A stretch of DNA of 64,000 bases from Tomocerus qinae (GCA_020055645.1 CM034546.1:119772375-119836374), one strand, 5' to 3'. Shown: positions 35,663 to 51,573, numbered from the stretch's first letter. Notes: generated from the sequence alone by a model not told the origin. A program made the numbers and translations.

Positions 35663-37642
35663 TAGAAATAGATCACATTTCAAAATGAAGATATAAATTA
35701 GGGAAATATTTTTCATGGAGAAAAGTAATAAGAAATTCGTGAGACATTTCAAGGGTTTAAGTGTAATATTTCACAGAGATCCCGTTTTATATGCTACTAG
35801 TAGCTCCCACCATACAAGACTCAATTTCGAAAGGTAGGCAGGAGACAGTCATTCGTATTGGATATTGAATTTCGAAATATTTACTATACCCGTTCGACAT
35901 TTTGGTTGATTTTCAGATTATGCTAATTAATGCTAACACAGAATGTAGTTATGTAATGTAAATATGAACATGTGCATTTTATTTTTGGGAACACCTTACC
36001 ACCCGTACATACATAGACAGAAATATAGACACGTAAATTTTTCAAGTCTACGATTATAATATAGAGATGCTACCCTATGACTATATCTGGTGACCAAATA
36101 ATTAGTACTAGTTCTAACCGCTTGCGTAATAGTAGTTTACATTTAAATGTTTTACTGTTCAATTAAGTGCAGAGTTTTAATGAAATCATCTTCTTTTGTT
36201 GACCTTCAGGCTTTTGGAAAAGTATATGAGCATATATTTACCTTTAAAAATTTTTACTACTACTTTTTCAGGATTAGAATAAAACAGCCGTAAATAGAGC
36301 GTCAAAGTAGATATAGAAGTACCAACTAAATCTATTGATAGTTGAATGCATGAAAAGCCAATTACTAGAAGCTACAGCATGTACCTATACCGTAAGTAAC
36401 ATTTAGTCTCATCTCCGGTGAAGATCAACAATGAAAAAGTTCTCTATTATTTCTTGGCTGCATTACTTCCTTTTGTTGCGTCAGTAATTTATTCTACATC
36501 TGGTAATTCATTCAAGACTGAGCTGAAATTAAAAATAAACAAATTTCTTATCACTTTCACAGATGATTGATATAGGCAAACATTTCAGCTCGGCAAAATA
36601 AAAAAGGCAAATAAGGTGGTATGCTTATAATGCTCTGTTTCAAATAGGCACATAAAGCATCCAAATAGAAGATATATAGGGTTTCGGTATTTGATTCTGC
36701 TTGAAGCACTCATAATATAAACAAGAACAATTTTAATACGCTTAATAATATTGTGCTGATGCATCCCAGTCAAAGTATAAGCAGGTTGATATAAGTGAAA
36801 AAGTTTGAATTGACAGATATATATCACACCATACATATTTTGGGAAAGCTTAGAGGAGGCAAAAGTTAATAATAACTGCCCATGTTAATATCGGGTAGCT
36901 CATGTATTAAATTGCAATAAAGTTAAACACAATGTCATTAAGTTTTCCGTTCTGATAGTGTCAGATGATATTTTTTAGATATAAAATGCAGTCATTTGAT
37001 AAGGATAAAGTGTGGTTCACTTGCGTAAAAATGTGAATTGAGTTTTGAAAAGTTACAAAGAAAAATTCAGAAAGTCTTTAGTATTTACAAATTAATATTT
37101 GAGGAAACATTTTCCTAATGTGTGTCATTTAGAGAGTAAAATAGTTATTATATGTAGAGCTTATTTTATGTAGAGCATGAACAGAAAGCTACTATAAACG
37201 TAACTATTATTTTCTAAATTGAGAACAAAGCAAGGCCAAGAGAGATAAAGTTGGTTTATGTGTATAGAACTGATAGCAAGGACCATTAGACATATAAAAG
37301 ATGATAACGAGACTGCTGAGGAAAACAAACACATGTGTGTTCTTAACAGTTTTAACTGCAAGTTGAATACAAAATAAGGATACATAGTTAGCAGCTTGGT
37401 TCTGCGTACAATGTATTATGAGTATAGTTAGCAGATAGACTTAAGTATTATGATTAAAAGGAAAGGGGGATAGAAATTTGAATATGTGTAACATAGAGGA
37501 GTCATGCATACATGTTATGTAAATTTGGAATAGTTGTGTCCGTTAGAGGTTTAAGTTGCATGAACAAGTAATGCATACTATATTAGTATAAAGTATATGG
37601 TGTTATGCAATTCTAGGGAAAAGATAGAGTCAACTACCATCC

Positions 37643-37661
37643 GTCAGTCAGTCAGTCAGTC
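37643..37661. repeat. (GTCA)n microsatellite
   Basis: Nearly five uninterrupted copies of GTCA just left of a composition switch near 37765. Confidence 0.9.
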
Positions 37662-40600
37662 ACAAACAACGGTTTATATGTTTAATAATGGGATATAGTC
37701 CACCACCACCCGCATTGTGAGGAGGAAAGAAGAAGAGCATAGAGTATAATACAGTAGTGCGTCCTGTTGTATCTGATATTCTATTGTGGTCCTTTCAGTC
37801 TGGTTGTGTAAGAATAAGAATAAGCATACATACATATGCATTTGAGAGATATGGTTCCAGATCTGCTCTCTTTTCCTCTTTACATATTTTCTGTTGCGTT
37901 AGTTCAATGAGAGTTTTCCTACTGTGTATTACTTTACGTGTGTGTTGTGCTCCTTTTTCACTTTCCTTGAGTTTATGGTTATTCGTTCAACTTCCACTGC
38001 CGTATCACATGCAAACATCATCTCATATTATTATATCAGCACTTAGTAGTATAGCACATTCCAAAAGCACTTTCTTGGCTATCTGGCATATAATATCAGA
38101 GAAGATACGAGACTCCTTATTTCCTACCTTCTTATTTTCCCATTTATTTTATTTGGTCTTTCGCTTGGATAGAGACTGTATGTCTTGTCCTGTTTTGTCA
38201 TTTACTCCCTTCCTTTATTTCATTTTATTCCATTTCCATTTTCTCTTTTAGAATCTCTCCCTCTTGTCACTATTTTTATATATAAAAGTCTACACACTGA
38301 CAACTGACTCAAAAATATTACTTCTTTGTTTCTTCACAAACTTCTTACCTGAACATTCTACTCCCAACTTTACTTACGTATACATCAGTACTGCACATAA
38401 ACTTTTACGACATGCTACTACTTCTTGACAGTCAACTTCCGTCCATATTCACTATGCATAAATTTTACTTTACCAAAAACACTGTGATCACTGAATGTGG
38501 TAGACTTTGATTGGGATCTCCATTAGTGCAATCTCTATTTCAACACCTATCAACATCATAACTCACCACAGTCTCAACTATATTAACTATTTTTGTAGTG
38601 TAAAGTGTAGTGATACCAAACCAGAATATAGACTTTGGTTATATATTATTTGACATATTTTGCTATATTTCATCTCATTTTGTTTGGAAAATACAAAATA
38701 AGATTCTACAGCTAAAGGAAAGGCAAAATAGGAATTTACTTCGTCTCAACTGTCTTTGAATGAAGTTGAGGTATTTGTTTTTGAAAAAGTTTGGCAATAT
38801 AAAAAGTTGTGTTTTCGTCACCAAATAATTCACATTTGCGGTCATTGTACTTTTCTGAACGTTGTAAGGTCTTACACTGGAGAAAAGGTACGTACTAATA
38901 TAAAGAGTTTAGTTTACTAATATTATTAGATTATAATATAAGTATTGAATGTCTGATAATATAATTGTGCAATGCCTAGATAGGATTATTCTGTGTTGGG
39001 TTAGACACAAGGATATTTTTGTCCTAAAAGAATAAACATGAATTCTTGAGAAAATTAGAGAAATCAAATATTGCATGCCAACACGCTATGACTATTACTA
39101 CAGTTAATGTAGCAGTTTGGCGCTTGTGCCAGTAGCATGTGGAGTAATACATTTTATAGTTTAATGTTAGTGTATATGGATATGTAAAAACAAGAAAATT
39201 AGAACAGGAAGTATTTATAGCCTTATAAGGTCTAAGATGCATGTAAGTAAATAGAATTGCATGAGATTCAAGCTAATAGAAAGTATCTACATAATATGAT
39301 ACGCTATAAGATATAGGAGGTTTGTGTTTTGATCCGAAGGTGGAATCTTAGAGCACAGCAGCTTCCAAGTTTCTAATTTAATACAAACTTTATTTTCTCT
39401 TAGGTAGAAAAAGTTTAGAGTTTGTTAGTAGTTTTCAGTTTTCACTCCTGCTCTTACCGAGCATTTTCATTAGCCGGAGCTCCTGTAGGCGCGGTTGAGA
39501 CTTATTAGTGTTGCTTAACTGTTGTGGCATGTAAACGTCTTTCCGTTTCACAAGACTTTGCTAAATAGCAAGGCACACTTGCTACGCTATAACTTTTCTG
39601 ACTATAATATTCATCACAGAAGTACCTAGAGAGTTACAACCTCGCCGTTTTACATTCTCGTTCAGTTCAAATACTGCACTTGGGCATTATTTACAATATA
39701 TTTTGTCTAGATATCGTCTGAACCACATCCGTCATAAATGCTTAATGGAGTACAGTATAAATGAGACATAGTTATATGGATATATAGTGTCATGCTATAT
39801 ACTTTGCCAAAATGACAAATTTTCATGAATAGTTCACTGGTGACTGAAAGTTACATACGTTAAACATTTTATGATTCCGCTGTCTTTAACATGAAGTGTA
39901 CTCCATTATAAGTATTTGCAATAATGGTTTTATCTATGAAAGTTGAGTTGATGCGGTGAAGGCTGAAATACTACCTTGCTACATATTAAAAATCAATAGG
40001 GAAACCATCTGCCAAGAAAATAAATAAGGAAACTAAATCCGAAATACTCAACGCGTGCTATTATTGCGTAGAGCGTATAGGAACCATTTAGATACGTAAA
40101 ATATGTAGAGGTTTTACATGTGTCTAGAAATGTAAAGACATTTGTAGGAAAATCTGAAAATTGTAGTTAAACATTACATTCACACATACTTGTCACATAT
40201 TCTTCTATTCTCTCTGAAAATATGTAAGTACAGTTGTTAAGATGTTAGATAGAGATTGTATGTCCACATTCATATCATAGACGTGCTTCGACCTAATATG
40301 CAAACGACACTATAACATTATATGAGTATATAGAATGTAGACATGCGTTGATTTTATATTCATAAAGAATAGAGTGAGGCAGAGTGGTTTAGCAACCCTC
40401 GAAAACTGTGTCTGCTGATTGTAAGAAGTTTTTCTGAAAATGGTTAAGGAGTAGGGCATATTATAAGAAAGAGGAGGAGGAGGACAGACGGAGAGGACTT
40501 TATTTCTCTTCTGTGCACTCTATTCTTCTGAGGGCGCTTTTATTATGAGCATCTCAGTCTCACTCACCATTGCATCAGCTAAGGTTTCCTTTCACAAGAA

Positions 40601-43500
40601 TAAGAGAAGCTATTTTATTTCTTGGTGGGTTTCTGCCCGGATTTACTCAAGTACATACATAGACGGGAGAGGAGCATTGAACATGAAAATCAGTCCTTAT
40701 TCAGCTCTGCACAGTTCATAGAATACATTGTAAATAGGGATCGACGTAACCAATCTAATATGATATAGGTGAGCTTAAGGTTTCTGCTCGACATAGACTC
40801 ATCTTTATAATATCATAGCTGTGGATTGTGCACGGGTTTGTCTAAGGAAGAGAAGGGCACTGCTGTGTACACCAGAGCAGAACAGGAAGGAAGATAATAG
40901 TGGTAGACAGAGCTTTCTTTTTATTCTTTCTTCTTTTAAATCCCCAAACAAAATAGCTCCGCATAGAAATGGCTCTCCTCACTCCACATTACACTATCCC
41001 TATTTCACATACCTAATATAATGCAAGAAATCCTATTAAACTACCTACACTACAAGTAGACTTTTTTTGGCTCGAATCTTCTTTTACAGCTGCAGTTATT
41101 GTACCAGTCAATCGCTAGTTTTTAACTCCAATGCCAATAATGCAAGGAATATTGCGGCTTTTGACTTTCAAATTACAAAACCTAAATATTCAATGTATAT
41201 CTGCAATTAAATACGTAATTATTTACCGAGTTTGCTCCAAATCTTGTTGTAAGGTGTCTATTTCCCAATGTCAAGGGGTTACAAAAACAAGTATTATGTT
41301 TCTTCCTAAATGTTCGGATGCAGGTAAAACTCTGGTCATCAAAAATTGTAAATGAAGAGGGTGATTTTTTGTACTATTAGAGAAGATACCTAAGATAAAG
41401 TATTGCATTTGGAAAAGTACCAACAAATAAGTTACAGCAAGTAAAGATAACCAAGACAAGCGTTATTACGCACATTATGGCATCTCTATCAATGTAGGTA
41501 GACAAATCTAAGTAAATTCTCTTTTAGCACATTTCGATGACACGAGAAAATGGGGAAAGTAAATCATATCAGCAATAGTTTCAAATCAAGGTACTTATAA
41601 AAGGAAAGAAATTATTATGGACAAAAATTTATCTTTCCTGTCAACATAAGTAAAAATGGCAACTTTACTTGCAGATCTGAGGAGCTAGGGGATGTATCAT
41701 GCAAAGTTCCGAATGCGCATCTTCTTCACTCTTGAATAGCATTTCGTGATCAGCAACACTATCGTATTTGAACAAGAAACTTCACAACATCACAATATCA
41801 CTAATTACTAATGTGCAATTGTCATGTATAGTTTCTACGCTATGTTTCTAACTACGAGTGTTTCATCATGAGTAACTATTTGATTGCATGTGCTCTTCCA
41901 TCACTACAACTTACTGTACAACTATATCTACTTCAAATACGTAAATGTCAGTTTTAATGACAAATAATATTTGCAAATCGTCACACAACTTCATTATGAC
42001 TCAAAATATTTTTAGCTATCCTATCATTTTTGTTAATAAGGTATAAAAGTAATGTCCTTAATACTGCTTGTTGATTCTTTCCCTGGAGTGAGAAAAGAAC
42101 ACTTGAAAGGAAGGCTGTTTAAAGTACTTTATCATCCAAGTATAATTACATGTGGTAAATGGCAACCTTGATTAAAACCTGGTGAGCAACGGGTTATCCC
42201 ATATTGACTTCTGAATTGAATCGATTAGAAGTATGAAAAAATGCCGTAAATATTGATATAAATACATCTAGTAGACATTATTTAAGTAAATAAACAACAT
42301 AGTTTTAACCTAATGGTATTTATAAATAAAGATTTTTCAACTTGCCACAAACTTATATTTAGGTGCTGTATCAGTTTGTAATATTATACAAATTCTTGAA
42401 GTTATAATTTCGTATTCTTATTTTATCCTTCTATGAACATCTATGTAGCGATGCAGTACATTACAATAAATAGTTGCGTAATATTTATCCTCATGGTCTA
42501 CCAACCATTAAGATAAGTCAATAGTCCACTGAAAGATGTACAGCAAATGGTTTACTATACATATGACCAAGTTAATGAGGTCAGCATCATACGAGATAAT
42601 TATAAAGGATTGGTCTTCTATTCCTCCCACTGGAGTTTATTTGTGTATATACACATACACACACATACGTAAGACACGCATCGTTCAGACGGGGAGAAAT
42701 ATTATACTCTTTGAGATAAGGATTTGTTAACTGTTGGGGTTTGAGCTTGTTTTCCTTAAGTTGATCGTGTCCTGACGACGTGATGACGATTCTGTGTTGA
42801 TTGCATCACATCATCACAAAAGATCCGTCTCGTCCCATCTAACCTTTTGTACGTCTGAAGATGTATTTTTGTTTATAGTAACCAAAGCACAGAACTTGGT
42901 AAATATATATAACACTAGACATAGGTATACGAGATGCAATTCTTTCTAGCAATGTATAGGATAAACAAATGTTCTGGTAAAAGAAATCTTCAATTTGTTT
43001 ACCATATACAAGCAACTGCTGCAAGTACATACAACTAGTGTCGCTTACAAACTACATAGTTGACAGATGGATAAACTGATAGGTTTAGCAAATCCGATGC
43101 AGATATGTTTCGATAACAGTTCACAATCACAACCTACAGAGACATACCTATAGCAATCTTCTTTCCAATAATGTGCAAACCAACAGGAGGTATCTAACCA
43201 TTTACTAAGTAGAATTTATAATAAGACCTTGAATATTAACTAAGCGGTGTTATTGTCTTTATTAATCATTATGTTGAAGTAAAAATATTATATTGTTTTC
43301 ATAGTATTTACTTGCATGTTATGCTATTTCATTAGTTTTCTTTGATTCCTTGCTCATCGGACAAAACACGGAATTGTAGGACCCAATATTCTTAAGATGT
43401 GAAATGTAGCATCTTCTTCATCTTTATTGGATTTTTCAGAATTGACTTTGATTACTCTATAGGACCTTTACGAAAATTTATCTGTAGTGTATCTTTCATT

Positions 43501-46500
43501 TGAACTGTGAGACTGGAAATAATAATAGCTGTCAGGATAGCAGTTGGCGCTTGCTGATAGTCATAAAGGTTAGTGAATTACACGTATGAGCTGTATAAAG
43601 GTAGGTCTGATATGTTTACAAGTTAGGTAGTAGATAGAATGATATGCGGGGGAAGGAAGGAAAGAACAATAGGATCCAATAAGATGTATACTTGATTTTT
43701 ATTTCTCTTTCCACTCCCTTTGTTTTCGAAACTCATTCTTACGCTGAGATGACACGGAGAGAAAAACACGAGAAGAAAATAGCAAACTCATATTTACTTT
43801 GCCTGGGAGATTTTTCCTTTTATTGAATTAAGTTCCTCAGGACTGTCTAAATTGTAGGTCCGAGTGGAGCACAGAGCACTAAAGTTGGTTTAGCTCCCAT
43901 TAACTCAGTCGGACTTGAGAGGAAATCATTATTTTTTCATACATTTTCCTCACCCTTCCATTATTATTGCACTAGTAAAGCCCCTTTTCTGTTTCCTCTC
44001 CATTCTCAAATCTCAAGCCATGCACACGGTGCTCTATATATGTCGAGTTTCTTATCAATGGATTTTCTTATACACTTCTTTTCATTATACTTACAAAATA
44101 CAGTTTTACTTTTCACATTATCTGCTTGTCTTGTAATGTTATTTGTCTGACTGAGCCTAGCCAGCTTTGAATTACAAACACTATCCCGTATTAATCTAAA
44201 TAATGTATGGAATTCTGGGGAAACCTTCATTTTATTGTGTTTTACGTCCCAACATCTTAAAACGCACCTACAATCCATATAAAGTTCCTTTGTAAAGGAA
44301 ACCAGCACTTTGTGAAATAACTTTATTCCTTTATCTGAATCCCTCTGCATGTAAGTATCTCAACAGTAAAACAGGAATTATAGGTGTGCAATTGAAATTT
44401 AGATAGATGTTCCCCATTTTATTGCAGTAAAGACAAACTATATGTGCGTATAATAATATAACTTGTGTGTCGATGAAACTAAAAGTGTTCACAGCCAGTT
44501 TCTAGTGTTTTACTAAAGAAAAGAAACCTGTTCAAGTTGAGTTTTAAATGTTTTCTCTAGTCGTTAGAATTACATTTACGTCCCGAAAGCTTTTCTTTTC
44601 TGTATAAGTAGGAATGCTTGCTGGGCTATGATTCTTTTCCTATTTCTATCCGAATGGATTTAAGTGTGAAAGAGCGAGGTGTGTGAAATTGAATGTGATT
44701 TCAGATTTCCTCCTCTGTTCTTCAGGTTATTCACATTCCCTGAGTCACAAACATACTCGCCATATAGGTACTCTCGTCTAGTTTACTTAACAGTGATATA
44801 GGGACTGACATCAGGATAAATCTTATGTAACGTTCTATTCTTATCTACTCATTATATTACAACGTGGTGGTAGTAAAGGGATTAAATTGATCCCTGACAT
44901 TTACCAAATAAGGTGGGAAGTTAAGAGTGACCCGGCTTTAGCCTGTTGGATAGGATAAGTTTAAACTATTACACACCAATGCATTGGTTCCCTAACTATA
45001 TATTTCTACATGTACTAGATACACAAAAAAATGCAAAATGTTCCACGTTGTGTAGTGCGATTTTTCTTGCTTATCATCCATGCTGATAAATCGGTCTCGT
45101 TTCGCAATGCCCGTATTACTCTGTAAACAGATATGAACCAAATCGATTGGGTTAAAAAATTGGTGTAACATAATTGTATTTTTTGATCTATTGAAGTTAC
45201 GTGCATCTATTCTCTAAGAGTATGTATTAATTATTGATTTATAAAAATGTTCAATAGGCGTTAAATCATATTCGTTTCTTGGTATTAATTTTTTTAAATG
45301 AGTTTACAATACATTACATTTTTTCATCAAAAAACAGCGTCCTTTGGATGGTTCGCATTTATTGACATTCTTTAGATCCCATTAGAAAGAGCATAGTCTA
45401 TAATGGTTGCAGTGTGGTGTGCTCAATAAATTTTTTAGAGTGATAAGCCATGAATCAGATAGGACAAGGCAGACATAATGAAGGATCAAACACAAAGTAC
45501 ATAAAAGAGAGAGGAGGCATAATCTAGATAAGAACATTTGCAATCAAAGTAGTAAGTAAGAATGGTTAGCATATCTGTTATAGCTGGATATCAGCTCGGC
45601 TTAGCCACATGGATGAAAGGCTAGGATGCTTTTACTTCCTCACATTAGCATGGCTTAGATATGTGCTATCTTGTCTCTGTCATTTTCCTTCTTTTGTACC
45701 ATACTTTGAAGACAGTAGAGAAAAGAAGATGAGGGAACCCTCATCCTTCGCAAGTTGGCTTATGCATGTTTGACTAAAATAATTTAAAGTAGACATGATG
45801 AATTGGATTATTCTATGCCTACTCCTTGCTTGCTCCCTAAAATTCTTCTTCTCCTCCCTCCTAAGCATCAAAGCTCCATTATAATTTTCTGTAGATAGAC
45901 ATTTTATTCGTAGGAATGACCAGACTGAGTGGGTTACCGTATTTAATTGGGGTTTGTACATATTACAAATTCATCCAAATAAAAATGGTTTATTTTTAAC
46001 ACTCGAAAAAACAATTCATAAGATATATGTACAGGTAACTAAATAAGTACACTGATTTACTCTGAACAGGCAGCATATTAAGTATAGCCAAACGAAAACT
46101 TTTTATATAACATCTTATCCATGGAGTTAATGATGTGTGCTAAAATAGTAAGTGCAAAAAGTTTTGTTTTCCCTATGTTTATTCATGCATCAAGGATCTT
46201 TAAGGAAACTTGTGCTTTCACGTAAAATAAAATTTTATCGTGAGATAAAAGCGGAAGTAAAAAATGAAGCAGACAAAGTAAAATGTGACAGAAACGGTAT
46301 CTGAAATGCTAAGTTGAATAGAACAAAAACATTACTGCTGACCTTAGATTTCTCTATGTGCTTAAAGGATGGTAAATAAAACTGTTTTGACATTGATGCG
46401 TATGTAGGTACTTGTGACTTCCCCTATTATTGTAGTTGAATGCAGATATGGAAGGAATGGTATGTTTATAGATTAGAATAATGTACATAGTTGTGTGCAT

Positions 46501-49500
46501 TGCAAGTGGGATTGAGTGTGATATAAATGTATTTAGAAGTTTAGAAAAGTAGTGAATTGAAATGTGTAGTGGATATTTAGGTGGAGACAGGAAGGATGGT
46601 AAAGCGGTGGTAGTTAGGAGCTAAAAGTGAAGTAAAGAGTGTGTATGTGAGGGTAGTGTAGAGTAGTGGTGGTTGCCGTTAACTTAGGTCTAAGCTGAGA
46701 TAAACTCTTTGGTGAAGGCAAAAGCAGAATAATGGGACGGAACTAAACACAAGTTCCACTAAAGTTGGCTCTGGTCTAAATGATAGTCATTTGATGCTCA
46801 GTTGAGCCTCTAATCATGACTGTATCGTGTTTCACAAGTTGAGTCGTAGCCAAATAACCTTACAGAATGCTCTATCAGTCTCCGAGTCTCATCTCACATT
46901 CAGATACACATAAACATGACGCGTGCTTTGTTCACTTCTCTTTGGCTCAATTCAGACTATTGTGCTTACTTTCCTATGCTTCGGTGACTATATATTATTT
47001 CTGTTTGTCTTTATCTATAAGTGAGGCTCTTGTTCCTCCATTAACATGTCGTTAGTCATTTAATTTAGATAATGAGTTCTGAATAGACAAAGGACTCTTA
47101 TTATCGTTTCATCTATGGAGCAACTCAAAATTTTTAGGGCTTCAACTGAGTGTATAATAAAATACATTATCTTTGTGCATATAAGATCTCATAAGAGTTC
47201 TAATGTAGATATGGATTTAGATAAGTAGCTTTTAGAATTAGTAACTAAAAGGTTATGGGCACTTTAGACAGTAGATAATTATTCACACTTTGTTTGCTCA
47301 TTTCTTAATAGTACATAAATAGAGCATTAAGTTTGCAAAGCTTTAGACTGTCGAAAGTTTATTTTCACTTTAGTGAAAGTGCTAAACTGAATAGAGAGAC
47401 AAATTGGGAAAAAAGTAGCGAAGAAAGATGTATTGGTTTAAAATAGAATAAATGTCAAATAGTAAATTCAAGTGAGTTTATAAATGGCAAGTCAAAAGAC
47501 GTATGCATTAAAGATGAATAATTTGAATTCAACCTTCCTTGTTTACGTTTCGTGTATATTTATAGAATTCTCTGGGGTAAAATGTTATCCTTAAAATCAA
47601 AATCTTTATGTAATAGTGTTATATTGAAAAATACGTCAAATCCTTTTCTATACACATTTGACTATGGAAAATTGTGGCTGACAGTTTGGGGTAGGTATAT
47701 CTTTTAGACGTTGGAGTTGAAAATATAAATAGTGACTAGCTATAAATCTGAGTTGGTAAGATTTATAAGTGTATAGAAGTATGAAAGAATAATTTCAGAG
47801 GGCTGAGTGAATTGACTTTCCTTGACTGGTTGTATGAGTAAGTGCGTTGAATCTTGAGTCTGTAGTAGCAGAGAGTCGATCGATCAAAAGTAAACGGTAG
47901 GAAAACCAAAGTAAACCGAGCTTGTCACTCTGAGCAGAGTAAATAGAAAAGCTCAAGTTTATAATCCAACTTTCCATAAAAATACTACTCTTTTACATTC
48001 AACTATTTGCCTTTCTTCTCTATGCTCTTTCACGGAAAAGTCTAATCTACATTTTTCCCAATGTGTCTATGTATGCATAATAGAGAGAGCTAAGAGCTAA
48101 GTAATAGTTTTTCATAGAAAATACAGTTACCGACAGACAGACACACGAAGGAACACAATGCATGCAACAAAATTCAATGGATCCAAAACCATACGGAGGC
48201 TGAGCAAGTTGACGTGACGCTTTCTATCCCATCATATAAATGTTTCCACTTGAACAACTTTTTTACCATTTCAATTCAATCCAAAATATATATTTGCATT
48301 CATTCTCTCGAGTGTGTACTTTATGCGACTCGAGTATTTGAGTTCAATACAGAAAATATAAGTTTGTTTTCCTTCTTCCACCATTCGAAAAGACAGTTCG
48401 AATATTTCTAATATACTCAGAACTGTATTTAAATGCTAAAAACTTTCTAAGTTTCTAGCTCATGTCTTATTTAATTTGAATGTCTCCCATTCAGCCACAT
48501 GTGCTCACATCTGTCTTTCCCTGTGTCACTCAATAGAAATAAATCAACTTTATTCAATGTACAACTAGCTTACCTTACTTAACTCTAAGTCTCCAACTCT
48601 ATGCATCTTATCCGTCCCCATTCTATTCAATTATCTTCCATTCACCTTTAGGCATTGTTTGATTTTCTTTTGTCCTCTGTTTTATTTTATTGTATCTTTA
48701 TTGCAGTCACTAAGATTATAGAGATAAGCAAAGCCCCTCTATTAAACTTCCACATTAATCTTTCGAGTAAAGAAGAAGGCTTATTAGAATCAAATAACAT
48801 GTCTCAGATCTACTTCCGAAACCATCATTTCCTTAAGCAATGCACTATTGTCTTTTACTAAATACACTGCCCTTATCACAAACATAAAAGGGTTATTTCT
48901 CCTTTTGTCACAATATTCTCTGTTTTCTCTGACTCTAATTAATTTTAGGCTTATGAGCTTTCAACAAAGCAAATAATTTGTTTTAGAAACACATGATATT
49001 TCCAAGAAAATCAAATTGATATCACAACTTTCCTAGGTTTTCTAAGACAAAATAAACCCATATTAATGCACTACCTAAATAGAATTCTATTTTCTATACA
49101 TTCGAATAGGGATCATGACACAGATGTTAGCTTATTTATATCCTTTAGAATCTGCACTTAGTACTATTTGATACTCTACTAAATAATACTGACTTTGTAA
49201 ACAAATTCTATTCTCTCTGTATCTATTGAAGTGAGAATTATATTATTACCTGTTAGGTACGTAGAACTGTTATCAGAAAAGACACTCATTTGACGATAAT
49301 TAATTTTGCATTCCTAATTTAAAGTGCACCTTGTCTTTGAGCTACTTATAGTAAGATACCAAGAAATGAGTTCTATTATTGATATCAAAGCATGCATTAT
49401 TCACAATGTTGTTACAAATATCACCTATAAAATTTGCTTTGTAGTGATTGTACTATAAATAGATAGAAAGCAGTTTATTGCACAAACAAGATTTTTATTG

Positions 49501-51200
49501 TAGTTGAGAAGGATATTAAATACTCGAAAAAATGATACTGAGGTCGTTAAGACAGTTATTTCAATTTTGCGATAGAATACAAATAGGTATGTCCTTTGTC
49601 ATGGATGAGAAAATTGAAGATGCATTGAATTGAAATTTATGTACGATGTTTCTCTCTGGAGAGAGCTACAAGTATGAAGTATGGATGGGCGAATCTATTA
49701 TGCATTATCTGTGAAGACTTTACGCATACTGTAAGTTATTGCATTGAATTCTAGAATAGCATAGTACGAGAATAGAAAGTCTAAGCTCTTTTTGTCACTT
49801 TATTGTGCTGAAAATATCTTTTGGAGTGTGGTATAGTTGTAATTGAATATGTCATAGTATTAATACATTATATTTGGTAGTTTTATATGTAATAATAAGG
49901 CTTGTGTGAATAGAGGTAGAAGATACCACAAATTTGTGGGTATATAGATAAAATAGGACATTTGAAATAGGTGAAAGGAAATAAGAGACGGGCAGAGAAA
50001 GGCAGAATTGTAGCAAAGTTCGGTCTATAAATATATGCTATCTGTTGTGGAGCAGCTCTAGCTACTTGGTAGTAGAAGTATCAGTGATTCCAGTCCAGCT
50101 CCAGTGGTTCCCTTCACTCAAATGCGGTGGCTGGTTTGTATTGTATGTGCCAGTGAGTGGAAATGTAATAGTGAAACTATTATTGGGATACTACTCTGTC
50201 TGTTCCCTTAGACTTTCGTATTATATTCAGGAAGGAATCTATAGTCTGTCAGTTAGTCTACTCTGTTGTGATATAACAAAGAGAAACTATCGATTTCAAT
50301 TAGACTAGTGAAAGTTTCTTATCTCGTCCCGTCTTCCTTGTCCTTCCTCCATTTCTTCCAACAAAACTCTCTTCCCATTCTTTCCTCCTTTCGCAATAAT
50401 ATTACCTCCTTCCAATATATATAACCTAAATTATAGCTTCCATGTAGAAAATAGGTGATATAAATGTGTGGGCAACATAGTATCTCATGCAGGGAGGTAT
50501 TTACGTAATGTATAGGTAGGTACATAGGATACATCTCCTATTTTCCTCTGCTCTGGTTGTTTTCTCTCTCTGCTGAGCTGGAACTCCATAAATTCCTTTG
50601 TGTATAGAAAATTTAGGATTTAACAATTTGGAACGGTTGGGAAATCGGATTTTGCATTCCCGACTAGAAAATGTGAAAAACTGAAGTACGTACTAAAAGA
50701 GAAAATCTATTTCTCCAGCTGATTTGCTTTATTAAATTATCAACTTCCTGAGCATTATTACAATTCTAGTACTTTCCCTTGAGACTTATGCGCAAAAATT
50801 ATTTTACCTATCTAGCTTTGCTAATATGTAATTTTGTAGCTTTCTTTAGCTATATATTGTGTAAAGAAAAGAAAAATTTGCCACAAAGTATACTATAGTG
50901 ACAAAATTATATTTTGTATATTTTCAGAAGGAAGAAAAACGAAGGAGTTAAATGAGAGGCTAATAGCCGACAATCGGAAGCATACTTTCTACCCAAGAAA
51001 AGGCGAAACTTGATTCATTGGACTGCGGGAAGAGGAAAGGGTCCATTAAATATCTCGCCAAAGATTTCTTACTTTCCTTGAGTAATGTAAGTAACGCACT
51101 TATAACTAGTATGAGTAAATAGTAGTAAAAGTAGTTGTCTGTTTTTATACAGTGCTAGTAGGTTTATATATTTATATAGTAGTATATTTATAGTAGAGGA
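43501..51200. other. Non-coding DNA with alternating strand composition
   Basis: No gene recognised. The minus ORF at 44006-44350 (114 codons) and the plus ORFs at 46867-47055 and 50045-50308 carry no domain signature. The plus strand is strongly G over C at about 46430-46690 and 49500-50300 and C over G at about 46860-47060 and 48000-49000. Switches lie near 43690, 46750, 47960 and 50315. Confidence 0.55.
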
Positions 51201-51557
51201 CATACTTAAAAGTAACACGCGTAGGATAATGTCAGGAAGGAAGACAAGACAGAAAGGAAGGAAGTCAGAGAAAAGAAAGAAAATAGGAAAAAGTGAAATT
51301 CACTCCATTTAACAAGATACTGAGAGACTATGAAAGTGCAGACTGGTAAAAATAAGATTGAAATAGTATAAGCTTCTAGTAAGAGTTGTGCTTGATTCAT
51401 TGTTTGAATCTGACTAAGGGTCATACACATAATATGTATATTCACACGGTATGAACAAGCGATCTATGTCTGTTTATGTATAGCTGTTTTATAGCTTATA
51501 GAAGCTTAGTGCTAGACTAGCAAAGTTTTTGTCGGCAGAGTTGTGTGGTCTGATCTG

Positions 51558-51573
51558 CTCTGGCTTGCCAGAG
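51558..51573. repeat. Hairpin, 7-bp stem around TT, containing GGCTTGCC
   Basis: CTCTGGC, loop TT, GCCAGAG. The centre resembles the recurrent GGCTTGG word but is a full inverted repeat here. Confidence 0.6.

Larger units (their letters stand above)
33801..43500. other. Non-coding AT-rich DNA, no gene seen
   Basis: ORFs such as the minus one at 34132-34515 and the plus one at 37757-38251 (164 codons, very rich in Leu, Ser and Phe) reflect pyrimidine-rich DNA, and no domain or codon signal supports them. Short structures lie at 34551-34564, 34952-34973 and 35633-35662. Simple repeats are (GTCA)n at 37643-37661 and (GAG)n at 40471-40483. Composition switches lie near 37765 and 40500. The part from 34700 to 37400 is the most featureless AT-rich stretch of the window. 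Confidence 0.55.

Noticed and set aside
37757-38251. 164-codon plus-strand hydrophobic ORF
   Set aside because: It follows exactly the pyrimidine-rich side of a composition switch. The hydrophobic residues come from T-rich codons, and the stretch has no charged-loop pattern of a real membrane protein.
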